Assembly (NCBI RefSeq): GCF_019793435.1
Contig: NZ_JAILYH010000001.1
Coordinates: forward strand, 434,001-498,000
Length of the DNA: 64,000 bases
Reading direction: 5' to 3'
Source: Rhizobium redzepovicii
GTDB taxonomy: Bacteria; Pseudomonadota; Alphaproteobacteria; Rhizobiales; Rhizobiaceae
Positions 1 to 9,419 of the stretch are shown in pieces. The stretch's first letter is position 1. Each line of letters opens with the position of its first letter. The notes under the pieces were generated by a model that was not told the origin of the DNA, ran no database searches, and saw only the letters and a list, made by a program, of their open reading frames with translations. The position numbers were made by a program, and so were the translations under genes.

Positions 1-480
1 GTCCTGCCGGTGATCGTCGCGCAGATGCTGCGCCGTCTGACCGACGCCGACCGTCTCGGCGCCAAGCTGCAGCCGGTGTCCCTTTTGGCACTTCTCGCAA
101 CCCTGGTTCTGCTGTTCGGCTTCCAGGGCGAACAGATCATCGCACAGCCGGCGGTCATTGCGCTGCTGGCCGTGCCGATTCTGATCCAGGTCTACTTCAA
201 TTCGGGCCTCGCCTACCTGCTCAACCGCATGAGCGGGGAGGAGCACTGTGTCGCCGGGCCTTCGGCGCTGATCGGCGCCTCCAACTTTTTCGAACTGGCG
301 GTGGCTGCGGCCATCAGCCTGTTCGGCTTCAACTCCGGGGCGGCGGTTGCCACCGTTGTCGGCGTCCTCATCGAAGTGCCGGTGATGCTGTCGGTCGTCT
401 GGATCGTCAACCGCAGCAAGGGCTGGTATGAGCGCGGCGGCGCCGTCCAGACCAGCGCCACCACCATCAAAAGGGTCTAA
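1..480 (+). CDS. acr3: Arsenite efflux permease Acr3, C-terminal part (cut by window start)
   Basis: The frame is open from base 1, so the gene begins before the window. The visible part is about 159 residues and has several hydrophobic membrane segments. It contains a glycine/asparagine-rich stretch ([15 protein letters not shown]) and a short closing segment ([16 protein letters not shown]) typical of the end of Acr3-family arsenite/H+ antiporters of the bile-acid/arsenite permease superfamily. The protein would export As(III) across the inner membrane. It is followed after 4 bp by arsC, then arsH and an MFS gene, which supports an arsenic operon. An upstream arsR cannot be seen. Confidence 0.88.
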   Translation, partial: VLPVIVAQMLRRLTDADRLGAKLQPVSLLALLATLVLLFGFQGEQIIAQPAVIALLAVPILIQVYFNSGLAYLLNRMSGEEHCVAGPSALIGASNFFELAVAAAISLFGFNSGAAVATVVGVLIEVPVMLSVVWIVNRSKGWYERGGAVQTSATTIKRV

Positions 481-484
481 CATC

Positions 485-907
485 ATGGACGTCACAATTT
501 ATCACAACCCCGACTGCGGCACGTCGCGCAACACGCTTGAGATGATCCGCAATGCCGGCATTCAGCCCACAGTCATCGAGTATGTGAAGGCACCGCCCAG
601 CCGCGACCAGCTCGTCAGAATGATTGCGGATGCCGGCCTTACCGTGCGTGAGGCGATCCGCGAGAAGGGCACGCCTTATGCGGAACTTGGCCTCGATGAT
701 CCGAAGCTGACCGACGATCAGCTGCTTGATGCCATGCTTGAAAACCCGATCCTGATCAACCGGCCTTTCGTGATCACACCCATCGGCACACGGCTGTCGC
801 GTCCTTCCGAACTGGTGCTCGACATTCTGCCGGCCACCCACAAGGGGGCGTTCACCAAGGAAGATGGCGAGCAAGTTCTCGATGCCGAGGGCAGGCGCAT
901 TGTCTGA
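485..907 (+). CDS. arsC: Arsenate reductase ArsC (glutaredoxin-coupled)
   Basis: This 140-residue protein matches the usual length of the glutaredoxin-dependent ArsC family. It opens with a thioredoxin-like strand and the catalytic loop CGTSRNT (Cys around residue 11), and later has the family segment [10 protein letters not shown], followed by GTRLSRPSE with conserved arginines. It reduces arsenate to arsenite, which the upstream Acr3 exports. The ATG at 485 lies 4 bp after the acr3 stop. A longer in-frame start at 428 would overlap acr3 and adds a low-complexity proline/serine leader unlike the family, so 485 is preferred. Confidence 0.93.
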   Translation: MDVTIYHNPDCGTSRNTLEMIRNAGIQPTVIEYVKAPPSRDQLVRMIADAGLTVREAIREKGTPYAELGLDDPKLTDDQLLDAMLENPILINRPFVITPIGTRLSRPSELVLDILPATHKGAFTKEDGEQVLDAEGRRIV

Positions 908-1607
908 CTTGCCTGGCGCATCCCTCGATCATCTGCGCCAGCCGAATCTCGACGCATTGCGTCCGGCGTTTTCTAGCCACAAGCCGCGCATTCTGATCCT
1001 CTACGGCTCGCTGCGGGCTGTATCATATAGCCGCCTGCTGGCTCATGAAGCCGCCCGGCTACTGAAGCATTTCGGGTGCGAAGTGAAGATTTTCGATCCC
1101 GCTGGCCTGCCACTTCCAGACGCGGAACCGGTCAACCATCCCAAAGTACAGGAATTGCGTGATCTCTCTGCCTGGTCGGAAGGCCAGGTCTGGGTCAGTC
1201 CGGAACGGCACGGCGCCATGACGGGCATCATGAAGGCACAGATCGACTGGATCCCGCTTTCGGTCGGATCGGTGCGGCCGACCCAGGGCAAGACGCTGGC
1301 GGTGATGCAGGTGTCGGGCGGCTCGCAGTCGTTCAACGCGATCAACCAGCTTCGTGTCCTCGGCCGTTGGATGCGCATGATTACCATCCCCAATCAGTCC
1401 TCGGTGGCGAAAGCCTTTCAGGAATTCGATACGGACGGCCGCATGAAGCCCTCGTCATATTACGATCGCGTCGTGGACGTCTGCGAGGAGCTGGTGAAAT
1501 TCACCCTGCTGACCCGGGACGCCTCTGCCTATCTCACGGATCGCTACAGCGAGCGCAAGGAAGAAGCGGAAAAGCTGGAGCAGCGCACGAGACTGAAATC
1601 CATATGA
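900..1607 (+). CDS. arsH: ArsH, NADPH-dependent FMN reductase of the arsenic operon
   Basis: The protein has the flavodoxin-like ArsH fold: phosphate-binding segment [13 protein letters not shown], the [20 protein letters not shown] stretch, and [16 protein letters not shown]. ArsH enzymes are flavoproteins that oxidise trivalent organoarsenicals and may protect against oxidative stress. I chose the TTG at 900: it has GAGGGCAGG just upstream, overlaps arsC by only 8 bp, and gives an N-terminus ([12 protein letters not shown]) that reads like ArsH. In-frame ATGs at 864 and 882 would overlap arsC further and have poorer ribosome-binding sites. The stop overlaps the next start (ATGA), so translation of the two is probably coupled. 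Confidence 0.88.
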   Translation: MSDLPGASLDHLRQPNLDALRPAFSSHKPRILILYGSLRAVSYSRLLAHEAARLLKHFGCEVKIFDPAGLPLPDAEPVNHPKVQELRDLSAWSEGQVWVSPERHGAMTGIMKAQIDWIPLSVGSVRPTQGKTLAVMQVSGGSQSFNAINQLRVLGRWMRMITIPNQSSVAKAFQEFDTDGRMKPSSYYDRVVDVCEELVKFTLLTRDASAYLTDRYSERKEEAEKLEQRTRLKSI

Positions 1608-2809
1608 GCGGGCGGATCCCAGTCACTGCCATCGTTGCCCTCGGCATCACGCAAAATATCGGCTACGGCACGCTCTACTACAGCTTCAGTATTCTGGCGC
1701 CTGATATGGCGACCCATTTCGCGTGGTCGACCGAATGGATCTTCGGCGCCCTCTCGGTCGCGCTGCTGATCGGCGGGCTGACGGCGCCGTGGCTTGGCGG
1801 CCTTTTTGATCGCATTGGTGCCGGGCGGGTGATGACCATAGGCTCGGCCGTCGCCGCCGCAGCCTTGCTCGCCTGCGCCTACGCGCCGGGGAGAACGTCC
1901 TTTGTCGCCGCCCTGATCGCGATCGAGGTCGCAGCCAATCTGGTGCAGTACGGCGCGGCGTTCGCGTTTCTCGTGCAGCTCCGGCCGGAAGTGGCATCGC
2001 GCAGCATCGCCTACCTCACGCTGATTGCGGGGTTCGCCTCGACAATGTTCTGGCCGATCACGGCAGTGCTGCAGGCGCAGATGTCCTGGCAGAATGTGTA
2101 TGTGATATTTGCCGCCCTCAACCTGTTCATCTGCCTGCCGATCCATGCGTGGCTTTCTCACGGCGCAGCAGTGCAACGGAAAACAGCAAAAATTGCCCCG
2201 CCGCGCGTCGAGGGTATCCTGCCATCAGAGCGTCGTCGCCTGGGGTTCCTGTTGATGGTAGCGGGGTTCTCGCTGATGTCGCTTTCCAGCTCGGCGGTGC
2301 TGGTTCATATGGTGCCACTGCTGTCTGGCCTCGGCCTCGGCACCACGGCTGCCTTGGTCGGGACGCTGTTCGGGCCCTCCCAGGTCGCCAGCCGTCTCAT
2401 CAACATGATCTTCGGCAAGAATCTTGCGGCGCTGCATCTGGCCTTGTTCGCGGCTCTTCTAATACCCGGCGGCATGCTAATCCTGCTGCTTCTGGCACCG
2501 TCCGTGCCGGGCGCCATGATATTCGCGATGATCTTTGGCATGGGTAACGGCTTGCTGAGCATCGTCACCGGTACGCTGCCGTTGCATTTGTTCGGCAGTG
2601 ACGGCTATGGCAAGCGGCAGGGTCAGATGATGGCGGCCCGCTTGATCCTGTCCGCGATTGCGCCGTTCGTCCTGGCGCTGGCAATGGCTCAGATCGGCAT
2701 TCCGGCATCGCTGGCTATCTGTGCAACGCTAAGCTGCCTGGCGATCGTCATGTTCGGATTGATCCTGGTCATGCAGCGGACAGGCCGCACTGCCGTCAGC
2801 GCAGGATGA
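1604..2809 (+). CDS. MFS transporter of the arsenic operon
   Basis: The product is about 401 residues with roughly twelve hydrophobic segments. It carries a major-facilitator loop 2-3 type motif near residues 60-72 ([13 protein letters not shown]). Its start overlaps the arsH stop as ATGA, so it belongs to the ars operon and probably exports an arsenical. MFS exporters such as ArsK (trivalent arsenicals) and ArsJ (1-arseno-3-phosphoglycerate) are known in ars operons. No gapdh gene is adjacent, which argues against ArsJ, and the exact substrate cannot be read from sequence. An upstream in-frame start at 1367 lies inside arsH and is rejected. Confidence 0.8.
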   Translation: MSGRIPVTAIVALGITQNIGYGTLYYSFSILAPDMATHFAWSTEWIFGALSVALLIGGLTAPWLGGLFDRIGAGRVMTIGSAVAAAALLACAYAPGRTSFVAALIAIEVAANLVQYGAAFAFLVQLRPEVASRSIAYLTLIAGFASTMFWPITAVLQAQMSWQNVYVIFAALNLFICLPIHAWLSHGAAVQRKTAKIAPPRVEGILPSERRRLGFLLMVAGFSLMSLSSSAVLVHMVPLLSGLGLGTTAALVGTLFGPSQVASRLINMIFGKNLAALHLALFAALLIPGGMLILLLLAPSVPGAMIFAMIFGMGNGLLSIVTGTLPLHLFGSDGYGKRQGQMMAARLILSAIAPFVLALAMAQIGIPASLAICATLSCLAIVMFGLILVMQRTGRTAVSAG

Positions 2810-2899
2810 AATCTCCAGTCCCGCTCGGACGACCTCATCGGCAAATCAATCGGACTTGGTCGAGCATGGGCACCGAGGTCGGCGCGCTCCACCGCTGTG

Positions 2900-2935
2900 G
2901 CGTGCATGTTAAAGCATGTCGCGTAAAAGTGTGCG
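2900..2935. repeat. Possible fragment of a rhizobial intergenic mosaic (RIME-like) element
   Basis: The gap between the MFS gene and the FHA gene holds the string GCATGTCGCGTAAAAGTGTG. This resembles one arm of the short palindromic intergenic elements scattered in Rhizobium genomes. The other arm is degenerate here. A better-preserved relative lies near 46.6 kb. I see no gene in 2810-2992. Confidence 0.35.
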
Positions 2936-2992
2936 ATAGGAAGCGTATCTGAAAGATCGTGACGCGCTTTAGTGCAGCCGGCAGGACCGTGC

Positions 2993-3868
2993 TCATCGCC
3001 GCGCCGGCGGTTTCACGGCCGCCCGCCGCTGCAGCGCAAAGCGCGCCGCCGGGCAGTTGATGTCGGGAACCAGATCGTAGGTCTGCTGGTACAGGCTCAG
3101 CGCCAGCGTCTTGTTGCCGCGGCTTTCCGAGGCGAGCGCGGCAAGTGCGGTGCGTTTGTACGCCTCGATGATCGGTTCGGCAGCCTTTGCCAGTGCCGCG
3201 TCGTCCGATGGCTCGGCTGCCAGCGAAAGCGCGGCATAGGTGGCGTCGCCATCGCGGCCGACGCGGCCGCCGACGGCGCCGTTGAAGCTTGCTTCGGAGA
3301 CCTGGCGCATGCGCCGCGCATTCTTGATGCAGGTCGGGATGCGGGCGGCTTCGGCGTTGATGCGCTCGGCCGTCGGCCCACCCTCGGTGCTGCCGCTGTC
3401 CGACAGGATGACGTAGCCGATGACGCCGACAATGGCGAGATAGGCGAGACCCATGCCGGCGAGGAAGGCCGGCTGCTTGAAGAGCGGCTTCTTCGGCTTG
3501 TCGTCACCAGTCTTGGCCGCCTCCTTCTTCGGCGCCTCCTTGGCGGGCGCCTTCTCCAGAAACTGGAATTCGACATCCTTGCCGAGACGAAAGCTGTCGC
3601 CGGATTTCAGCGAGGCCGTCTGCAGCAGCGCCTCGCCGCGCAGCATGATCGGGTTCAGCCCCATGCGGCGGATGATGAAGCCGCCGTCGGTCTGCTTTTC
3701 GATGCGCGCATGGATAGGCGCCAAGAAGGGATCGTCGACGACGATATCGGCGTTCGAAGCCCGGCCGATCGACATTTCGGGCCGGTCGAGCGCATGGCTG
3801 CGGCTCTGGCCGCCGGGGCCGGTCTGCAGCAGGCTTGGTTTGTTTCCGCGGAAGAAGGAAAAGGCCAT
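2993..3868 (-). CDS. FHA-domain membrane protein of the Tad-like locus
   Basis: This is a protein of about 291 residues. Residues 30-90 read as a forkhead-associated domain (MSIGRASNADIVVDD, then PIHARIEKQ, the usual GR...S..H pattern). An Ala/Lys/Pro-rich linker follows, then one membrane segment near 130-152 (LAYLAIVGVIGYVIL) and a C-terminal alpha-helical region. FHA domains bind phosphothreonine peptides. It is the last gene of the minus-strand Tad-like operon, two bases after tadC, and may recruit a phosphorylated partner to the machinery. ATG at 3868 is chosen; a TTG at 3874 overlapping tadC is also possible. The second FHA-like domain in the locus is fused to TadA. Confidence 0.72.
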   Translation of the reverse strand: MAFSFFRGNKPSLLQTGPGGQSRSHALDRPEMSIGRASNADIVVDDPFLAPIHARIEKQTDGGFIIRRMGLNPIMLRGEALLQTASLKSGDSFRLGKDVEFQFLEKAPAKEAPKKEAAKTGDDKPKKPLFKQPAFLAGMGLAYLAIVGVIGYVILSDSGSTEGGPTAERINAEAARIPTCIKNARRMRQVSEASFNGAVGGRVGRDGDATYAALSLAAEPSDDAALAKAAEPIIEAYKRTALAALASESRGNKTLALSLYQQTYDLVPDINCPAARFALQRRAAVKPPARR

Positions 3869-3870
3869 GA

Positions 3871-4773
3871 TCAAAACATCCCACTCGACATCATCTCGAC
3901 AATTGCCGGCGCCAGCACCAGAAGCAGGATCGACACGACGATCATCATCGCCGGCATGACGATCTTGGCTTTCAGCTTTTCACTGGCCCTGTCGGCTTTT
4001 TCCCAGCGGCGGAAACGAAGGTCGCGCGCGTGTTCGCGCAGCAGCTCGACACGGTTGCTGCCCTCGACCTCGCCCTGGATCACCGCGCGGATGACGCGGA
4101 CGACCTCCTCGGCGGTCATCCTTCGCTCCAGGCGCTGCAGCGCCTCGACCATGCCGGTGCCGAGCGCCACGTCCTTCAGCGTCTGGTCGATCTCTTCGCT
4201 CATCACCGTGCCGGGTGCAGCCTCGGCATAAAGCCTCAGGCTTTCCGGCAGGGTCGCCTGCGCCTGCTGGGTCATGACGACGAGATCGAGGAAATAGGGA
4301 AATTCGCGCGAAATGCGCTCCTTGCGGTCCTGCATCTTGTCGTCGGCGACTACCCAGAAATAGATGGCGGGGATCAGCCCGAGGATCAGCCCGGCGACCA
4401 GCCCGCCGATGATGCTGCCGCTGGCAATGCCGAACAGCACCCCGAGCAGGATGAAGCCGAAGAGGCTCATGACGACGAGCAGCGCGATATATTCCCGCCC
4501 GGTGACGCCGCCGAAGGGCCGGCCGCCATAGATCAGCTTCTGCTCCAGCTGGGCGCCGTAGTCGGCCAGCCACGGCTCGAAATGCAGCAGCACGAATTCG
4601 ACCGGCGTGCGCATGCCGACGCTGTCGACGATATTGGGCGGCGGGCCGTCGCCGCCGCGGGAGCGGCGCACCACCTGGATGCTACCGAGCAGATCGCCGA
4701 TCCACCAGACGAAGAGGGCGGCGGCGATGCCGGCAAAGACGATGGCAAGGGGGCCAAGAGGGATCGCCGACAT
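3871..4773 (-). CDS. tadC: TadC-like inner-membrane platform protein (T2SS F family)
   Basis: The protein has 300 residues. An N-terminal membrane helix (residues 6-28) is followed by a cytoplasmic stretch, two central membrane segments (about 96-145), a T2SSF domain (FPYFLDLVVMTQQAQATLPE, LGTGMVEALQRLERR), and a last membrane helix (about 272-292). This is the TadC architecture. TadB and TadC form the inner-membrane platform on which the TadA ATPase acts during pilus assembly. Its ATG shares one base with the tadB stop (TGATG), so the two are translationally coupled. Confidence 0.87.
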   Translation of the reverse strand: MSAIPLGPLAIVFAGIAAALFVWWIGDLLGSIQVVRRSRGGDGPPPNIVDSVGMRTPVEFVLLHFEPWLADYGAQLEQKLIYGGRPFGGVTGREYIALLVVMSLFGFILLGVLFGIASGSIIGGLVAGLILGLIPAIYFWVVADDKMQDRKERISREFPYFLDLVVMTQQAQATLPESLRLYAEAAPGTVMSEEIDQTLKDVALGTGMVEALQRLERRMTAEEVVRVIRAVIQGEVEGSNRVELLREHARDLRFRRWEKADRASEKLKAKIVMPAMMIVVSILLLVLAPAIVEMMSSGMF

Positions 4774-5636
4774 CAGACCGACACCTTCATCATCGAGCGC
4801 ATCCAGAAGAAACCGGTGGCATAGAGAATGGCGCCGACGATGGCGATGACGATGCCGATGGCGTTGCCGAACACCTTGTCGATCAGCTCCGGCTGGCCGA
4901 AGAAGATCATCAGGATCATGAACAGCGCGCCGCCGTTGACGACGCGGAAGTTCATGCGCGCCTGCGACGACGAGGTGGTGATCTTCTGATCGAGCTTCCA
5001 GATCTCCTTGAAGGATTTCGACATCTCGGTCAGCGGCTCGGAAATATCGCCGCCCTGGCGGGCAAAGAGGCCGAGGGCCGCATCGACCATCTTGAAGTGC
5101 AGGCTCGGCACGGTGCGGCCGTGGCGGTCGAGCGCCTCGACCAGGCCGATGCCGAGCTTCTGTTCGCGGGCGATGCGCTCGAACTCGCGCGAGGCCGGCA
5201 TCTGGCCGGTGTCGGCCACCGCATTGACGGCGACGGCGAGCGGCTTGCCGGTGCGCACCGCCGAGACGATCTGGTCGACGGCATAGGGAAGCTGCGATTC
5301 GATCTGCAGCCAGCGCCGCTGCAGGAAATAGCGGATGACCGCCTTCGGCAGGAAGAAGGCGACGGGAATGGCGATGACGATGCCGAAGATCGGCCCGAAG
5401 ATCAGCGAGATCAACAGGAAGACGACGATTGCCGTGATGCCGTAGGCGAGGATCATCGTATAGGGCGGCACGGCATCGCGGCCAAAGACCTGCGCCGCCT
5501 CGCTGGCGAGCGCGATATCGCGTTCGGTGGCGCGCAAAAGCGGTGCGGGCCAGCGCACCGGCGCGCCCCAGACGAGCAACCCCGCCGTCACCGCCCCGAG
5601 GGCGACCGTAAAAATCTGCAGAATGCTGATATCCAT
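4773..5636 (-). CDS. tadB: TadB-like inner-membrane platform protein (T2SS F family)
   Basis: The product is 287 residues. It has an N-terminal membrane helix, a double helix around 80-120, a T2SSF domain (LPYAVDQIVSAVRTGKPL; a glycine/leucine turn LGIGLVEALDRHGRTV; FARQGGDISEPL) and C-terminal membrane segments. This is the TadB half of the Tad platform. The ATG at 5636 is chosen because it lies just downstream of the tadA stop; the frame stays open further upstream, but that would overlap tadA by about 90 bases with non-family sequence. Confidence 0.87.
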   Translation of the reverse strand: MDISILQIFTVALGAVTAGLLVWGAPVRWPAPLLRATERDIALASEAAQVFGRDAVPPYTMILAYGITAIVVFLLISLIFGPIFGIVIAIPVAFFLPKAVIRYFLQRRWLQIESQLPYAVDQIVSAVRTGKPLAVAVNAVADTGQMPASREFERIAREQKLGIGLVEALDRHGRTVPSLHFKMVDAALGLFARQGGDISEPLTEMSKSFKEIWKLDQKITTSSSQARMNFRVVNGGALFMILMIFFGQPELIDKVFGNAIGIVIAIVGAILYATGFFWMRSMMKVSV

Positions 5637-5646
5637 GGCTTTTCTC

Positions 5647-7545
5647 TCAGACGAACATATCGAGTTTTTCGATTTCACCGTCTTCGCCGAACTCGACGAG
5701 TTCGGCGACGAAGCTCGGCAGATAGCCGGTGAAGGCATGCACCGCCTGGCCGCCGGCGCGGCCGACGAGATGGAAGATCGGCTCGACGATGACGAGGCCG
5801 GTATCCGGATCGATGCCGATCACCTCGGATATTTCGGTCACCGCGCGCCGCCCGCTTTCCAGGCGGTTCAGCTGCACGACGAGCTCGACGGCGGCGACGA
5901 TCTGCTGGCGGATCGCCATCACCGGCAGCGAGCTCTGGCCCTGCAGCACCATCACCTCCAGGCGGGTCATCATGTCCTGCGGCGTATTGGCATGCGCCGT
6001 CGTCATCGAGCCGGCATGGCCGGTGTTCATCGCCTGCAGCATGTCGATCGCCTCGGCGCCGCGGCACTCGCCGACGATGATGCGGTCGGGGCGCATGCGC
6101 AGCGCGTTGCGCACCAGATCGCGGATGGTGACGCTGGTTTCGGACTCTGCCGTTTTCGGCCGCGATTGCAGATAGACCACATGGATGCCGTCGAGCTGCA
6201 GTTCCGACGTATCCTCGACCGCAACGACGCGCTCGCCGATCGGGATGAACTGCGACAGGCTGTTCAAGAGCGTCGTCTTGCCGGAGCCGGTGCCGCCGGA
6301 AACGACGATGTTCTTGCGGGCCCGCACCGCCGCCTCGAGGAAGGCGCGCATCGGCTCGCTGAGCGCGCCGGCCGTCACCAGCTTGGAGATGTCGAGCCGA
6401 GATTTGCCGCCAAATTTGCGGATGGTCAGGCAAGCGCCCTTGACCGCCAGCGGCGGAATGACGGCGTTGACGCGCGAACCGTCGGGCATGCGGAAGTCGG
6501 CCATCGCCTCGCTCTCGTTGATCGAGCGGTTGGAATCGACGGCGATGCGCTCGATCACCTTCATCAGCTGCCGCTCATTGGCGAAGGCGAAGGGATAGCG
6601 TTCCAGCAGGCCGAATTTTTCGACATAGATCTCGTCGTAGCGCGTCACCATGATTTCCGAGATGACGTCGAGATCCATCAGCTCCGAGATCGTGCCCCAG
6701 CGATACATCAACTCCTCGATGTTGGAGCGCAGGTGCATATGGGCGATCTCGTAGCGGTCGCCGGCATTGAACAGCGCCTGGCGGGACTGGAAGGCGGCGC
6801 TGAAGCGCGTGTCGAGCTGGGCGAAGTCGGCGCGGGTGGATTCGAAGTTCAGCTTCAGCTGCAGTGCCGAAATCAGCGCCTTGCCGACATCGAACAGGCG
6901 GCGGTTGTCCTGCTCCTCGCGCGACAGGCTGGCGGCCGTCGACGAGGCATCGCGCCGCCCGGTGCGGGCAATGCGTTTTGCCAGCCAGCGGTAGACAGCG
7001 TTCTTGATGACCAGGATGACCAGATCCTGCGGGGCGGCGTCGAGGGCCTCCTTGATGAACATGTCGAGCCGTTCGCGGATGCGGTTGCGCGTGTCCTCGC
7101 GGCCGAAATCGGAGGATTTGACCAGACGGTCATATTGCGTGTCTTTTAGCAGTCGCTCATGTATCTCCATCTGCAGCGCCAGCACCCGCTCCTGGTCCGG
7201 AAACTGCGTCACCGCCTCGGCCGCCGCGGCCGGTTCGACCAGTTCGATCGTGACGTTCGGCACCCAGATCGACATGCCGGCCGAGACCGCAACCGGCGTA
7301 CCGGCCCGCAGCGGCTGATCGTCGACCCGCGTCGGGTTGCGGCCATGATGCTGCACCGACCAGCCCTGGCCGGATTTGCGCAGCACGAATTGCGGCGAGG
7401 AGACGTGGCTGCCGCGCAGCCGCACAACCCCGGCGCCAGCCGGCAGCGTCAGCGTACTGCTTTCGCCGACGAAATAGGTCTCGTTTGCCGAGAGCGGGAT
7501 CACCTCCCGGCCGCTGCCGTCCTCATAGGAAATCTTCAACAGCAT
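5647..7545 (-). CDS. tadA: TadA/CpaF-type secretion ATPase with N-terminal FHA-like domain
   Basis: At 632 residues this is about 150-250 longer than usual CpaF/TadA ATPases. Residues 1-110 form a beta-rich, FHA-like domain (VRLRGSHVSSPQFVLRK, then a GMSIWVPN turn). Residues 110-270 are a helical linker. From about 285 the CpaF core begins (EIMVTRYDEIYVEK). Walker A is GGTGSGKTT at about 417-425 and Walker B is RIIVGECRG near 488-496. A His box (TTAHANTPQDMM) and the C-terminal domain follow. It powers assembly of the filament. It sits between cpaB and tadB in one operon. A second, shorter CpaF lies at 13937 on the other strand. Confidence 0.88.
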   Translation of the reverse strand: MLLKISYEDGSGREVIPLSANETYFVGESSTLTLPAGAGVVRLRGSHVSSPQFVLRKSGQGWSVQHHGRNPTRVDDQPLRAGTPVAVSAGMSIWVPNVTIELVEPAAAAEAVTQFPDQERVLALQMEIHERLLKDTQYDRLVKSSDFGREDTRNRIRERLDMFIKEALDAAPQDLVILVIKNAVYRWLAKRIARTGRRDASSTAASLSREEQDNRRLFDVGKALISALQLKLNFESTRADFAQLDTRFSAAFQSRQALFNAGDRYEIAHMHLRSNIEELMYRWGTISELMDLDVISEIMVTRYDEIYVEKFGLLERYPFAFANERQLMKVIERIAVDSNRSINESEAMADFRMPDGSRVNAVIPPLAVKGACLTIRKFGGKSRLDISKLVTAGALSEPMRAFLEAAVRARKNIVVSGGTGSGKTTLLNSLSQFIPIGERVVAVEDTSELQLDGIHVVYLQSRPKTAESETSVTIRDLVRNALRMRPDRIIVGECRGAEAIDMLQAMNTGHAGSMTTAHANTPQDMMTRLEVMVLQGQSSLPVMAIRQQIVAAVELVVQLNRLESGRRAVTEISEVIGIDPDTGLVIVEPIFHLVGRAGGQAVHAFTGYLPSFVAELVEFGEDGEIEKLDMFV

Positions 7546-7565
7546 GGCTTATTCCCCCGCAACGC

Positions 7566-8504
7566 TCACATACGCGTCCAGTTGATGCTCGGCAGTTCCT
7601 CGACGGTATTGTCGGCCGGATTGCGCAGCACGAGGTTCAGGCTGCCGTTCGACTGGCCCATGGCAAAAATCAGCATCTCCGCTTCCGCCGGCGTCACTTC
7701 GACGGTGACGTTGTTATAGGTGCTGTTGGCCTTGGTGACCGCGCCTTCCGCCGTCGTCGCGGCGCCGACGGCCAGCACTTTGACATTCTGCAGGAAGGTG
7801 CGGGTGACGACGCGGGTGCGCGAACTGATGCCGAGCTTATAATCCTGCGCCTGCTTGCGGTAGGCGTTGACATCATTCTCGTCGGCGCCCGGATATTGGG
7901 TGAGGTAATTCTTCAGCATCTGCTCGACCGGCGAGTGCGGCTGGGCCGGAGCCTGCGGCTGCCCGGTTGCAACAGGCGCCTGTCCGGGAACGGCCGGAGC
8001 CTGGCCGGGGGTTCCCGGTTGGGTCGCGGCGGCCGGTGCGACAGGTTCGACCGGCTCATCGACCGTGCCGAGAATATCGACATAGCTGCCCGGCTCGACG
8101 AAATGGCCGACGGCCGCGGCCGCGTTGACGGGAAGGGTGAGCGCCCGTTTGCCGGGCGCAATCATCGTCGTCAGGCGTCCGCCGTCATTATCGTCGAAGT
8201 ACTGGAAAAGCAGCACCGAGCCGGCCGGAATGTCGGCGGCGGCCGTCCTGTCCTTCAGCCATTCCTGGTAAGCGCTGGCAGCAGGAACGGCAAGCTTGGC
8301 AAGCGCCCCGAAACTTTCCGGCAGCATGACCGGTTCGGCGAGCATGTCAGGCGTGATCGCCTGACCTCGCGTCACCTTCCGGTCCGGCTGGAGCCGCATG
8401 AAGGCATAGGCAACCTGCTCATTCTTGACGCTCTCGGTCCAGAAGTAGAGCAGAACGCCGGTGATGAGCCCGACGATGACGGCCGCGATGAGCTTCCAGT
8501 TCAT
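7566..8504 (-). CDS. cpaB: CpaB/RcpC-like pilus assembly protein (SAF domain)
   Basis: This is a 312-residue protein with an N-terminal membrane anchor (residues 4-21). A SAF-type domain follows (VTRGQAITPDMLAEPVMLP), then a second beta region (GKRALTLPVNAAAAVGHFVEPGSYVDIL) and a Pro/Ala/Gln-rich insertion around 155-190. The C-terminus resembles the RcpC/CpaB domain (VTVEVTPAEAEMLIFAMGQ, then LNLVLRNPAD). In known Tad systems CpaB works in the periplasm with the CpaC secretin. No secretin gene is present in this window, so its partner here is unknown. The start overlaps the stop of the upstream gene (ATGA). Confidence 0.82.
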   Translation of the reverse strand: MNWKLIAAVIVGLITGVLLYFWTESVKNEQVAYAFMRLQPDRKVTRGQAITPDMLAEPVMLPESFGALAKLAVPAASAYQEWLKDRTAAADIPAGSVLLFQYFDDNDGGRLTTMIAPGKRALTLPVNAAAAVGHFVEPGSYVDILGTVDEPVEPVAPAAATQPGTPGQAPAVPGQAPVATGQPQAPAQPHSPVEQMLKNYLTQYPGADENDVNAYRKQAQDYKLGISSRTRVVTRTFLQNVKVLAVGAATTAEGAVTKANSTYNNVTVEVTPAEAEMLIFAMGQSNGSLNLVLRNPADNTVEELPSINWTRM

Positions 8505-9418
8505 GGTGTTGTTCCTTCGACGAAGGGTTGCCTGATTTGAATGACCTCGACGGTCCGGCCGTCGCTCTTGCTGCTGGTGTAGAGAACATTGGCCTCGACG
8601 CTGCCGCGCCGGCCGTAAAGGGCAGTGACCCCGCCGCGCTGAGCCGGCGGCGCCTCGATGGTGAAGCCGTCACGGGTGAGAAGCTCGGCGCGCGCATCGG
8701 CCCAGCGCACCGCAGACAGCGAGCCTTTCGAGACGACCGTGCGCGACGTATGGCCCTTGTCGCGGTCGCCGATATCGCTCAGCACCTCGACGCCGGCCGG
8801 CGGACGCAGCGACGGCGGCAGCTTGCCGGCATCGGCGGGTGCTGCAAAGGCCGGCAGCGACGACGCCACGTCCTCGAAGCGGGTCATCAGCACCTCGGTC
8901 ACCGGCGCACCGGTGGGGCGGCGGATCATAATCGACACGCCGGGGATCGGCGCCCTTGCCGAAGGATTGGCCGGGTCCTGCCGTCGGAGATAATCGAGCG
9001 CTGCCTCACCGTCGCCATCGAAGAAGCGGACCACCACGGCGAGATCGTCGCGGATGCGGCTGGTTTTCGGGACGATGAGCATATTGGCGGCGATGACGGC
9101 CGTCAGCTCTTCCCTGTCGTTGCTTTTCGGCAGGGCAGGGCGGGTATTGACGGCCAGCACCCGCAGCCATTCGTCGGTGATCTCGGAAATGCTGCGATCG
9201 CTCTGGTAGGGCGTGAATTCGAGCGGTTGGCCGTTGATGACCAGATCGCGCGGCGCCCGCTCCGGCGCGCCGAGAATGCCCGCCAACGTCGAATTCAGCG
9301 TCGCCCGGAAATCCTTGTAGACCTCGGCGCGGCCCGGCGTGACCGCGACCATGGCGACAAGCCCGATACCGAAAGCGGTGGCCAACAGATGAACGGAGAT
9401 GCGCGCGCCCTGTCTCAT
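8501..9418 (-). CDS. Secreted protein of unknown function in the Tad-like operon
   Basis: The product is about 305 residues. The first 31 look like a signal peptide (charged start, LLATAFGIGLVAMVAV core, then a likely cleavage after GRA). The mature part is mixed alpha/beta with no membrane helix and no motif I can name. It lies between a TadE-like pseudopilin gene (1-bp gap) and cpaB (4-bp overlap), so it is probably a periplasmic component of the same machine. It might stand in for one of the missing outer-membrane or periplasmic parts (CpaC, CpaD), but nothing in its sequence shows this. ATG at 9418 is chosen because it gives a clean signal peptide. Confidence 0.7.
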   Translation of the reverse strand: MRQGARISVHLLATAFGIGLVAMVAVTPGRAEVYKDFRATLNSTLAGILGAPERAPRDLVINGQPLEFTPYQSDRSISEITDEWLRVLAVNTRPALPKSNDREELTAVIAANMLIVPKTSRIRDDLAVVVRFFDGDGEAALDYLRRQDPANPSARAPIPGVSIMIRRPTGAPVTEVLMTRFEDVASSLPAFAAPADAGKLPPSLRPPAGVEVLSDIGDRDKGHTSRTVVSKGSLSAVRWADARAELLTRDGFTIEAPPAQRGGVTALYGRRGSVEANVLYTSSKSDGRTVEVIQIRQPFVEGTTP

Positions 9419-9419
9419 C

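Noticed and set aside
2972..4231. Plus-strand open frame of 419 codons
   Set aside because: Overlaps the FHA and tadC genes on the other strand and has no domain.
5527..7149. Plus-strand open frame of 540 codons
   Set aside because: Shadow of tadA and tadB; no recognisable motif.
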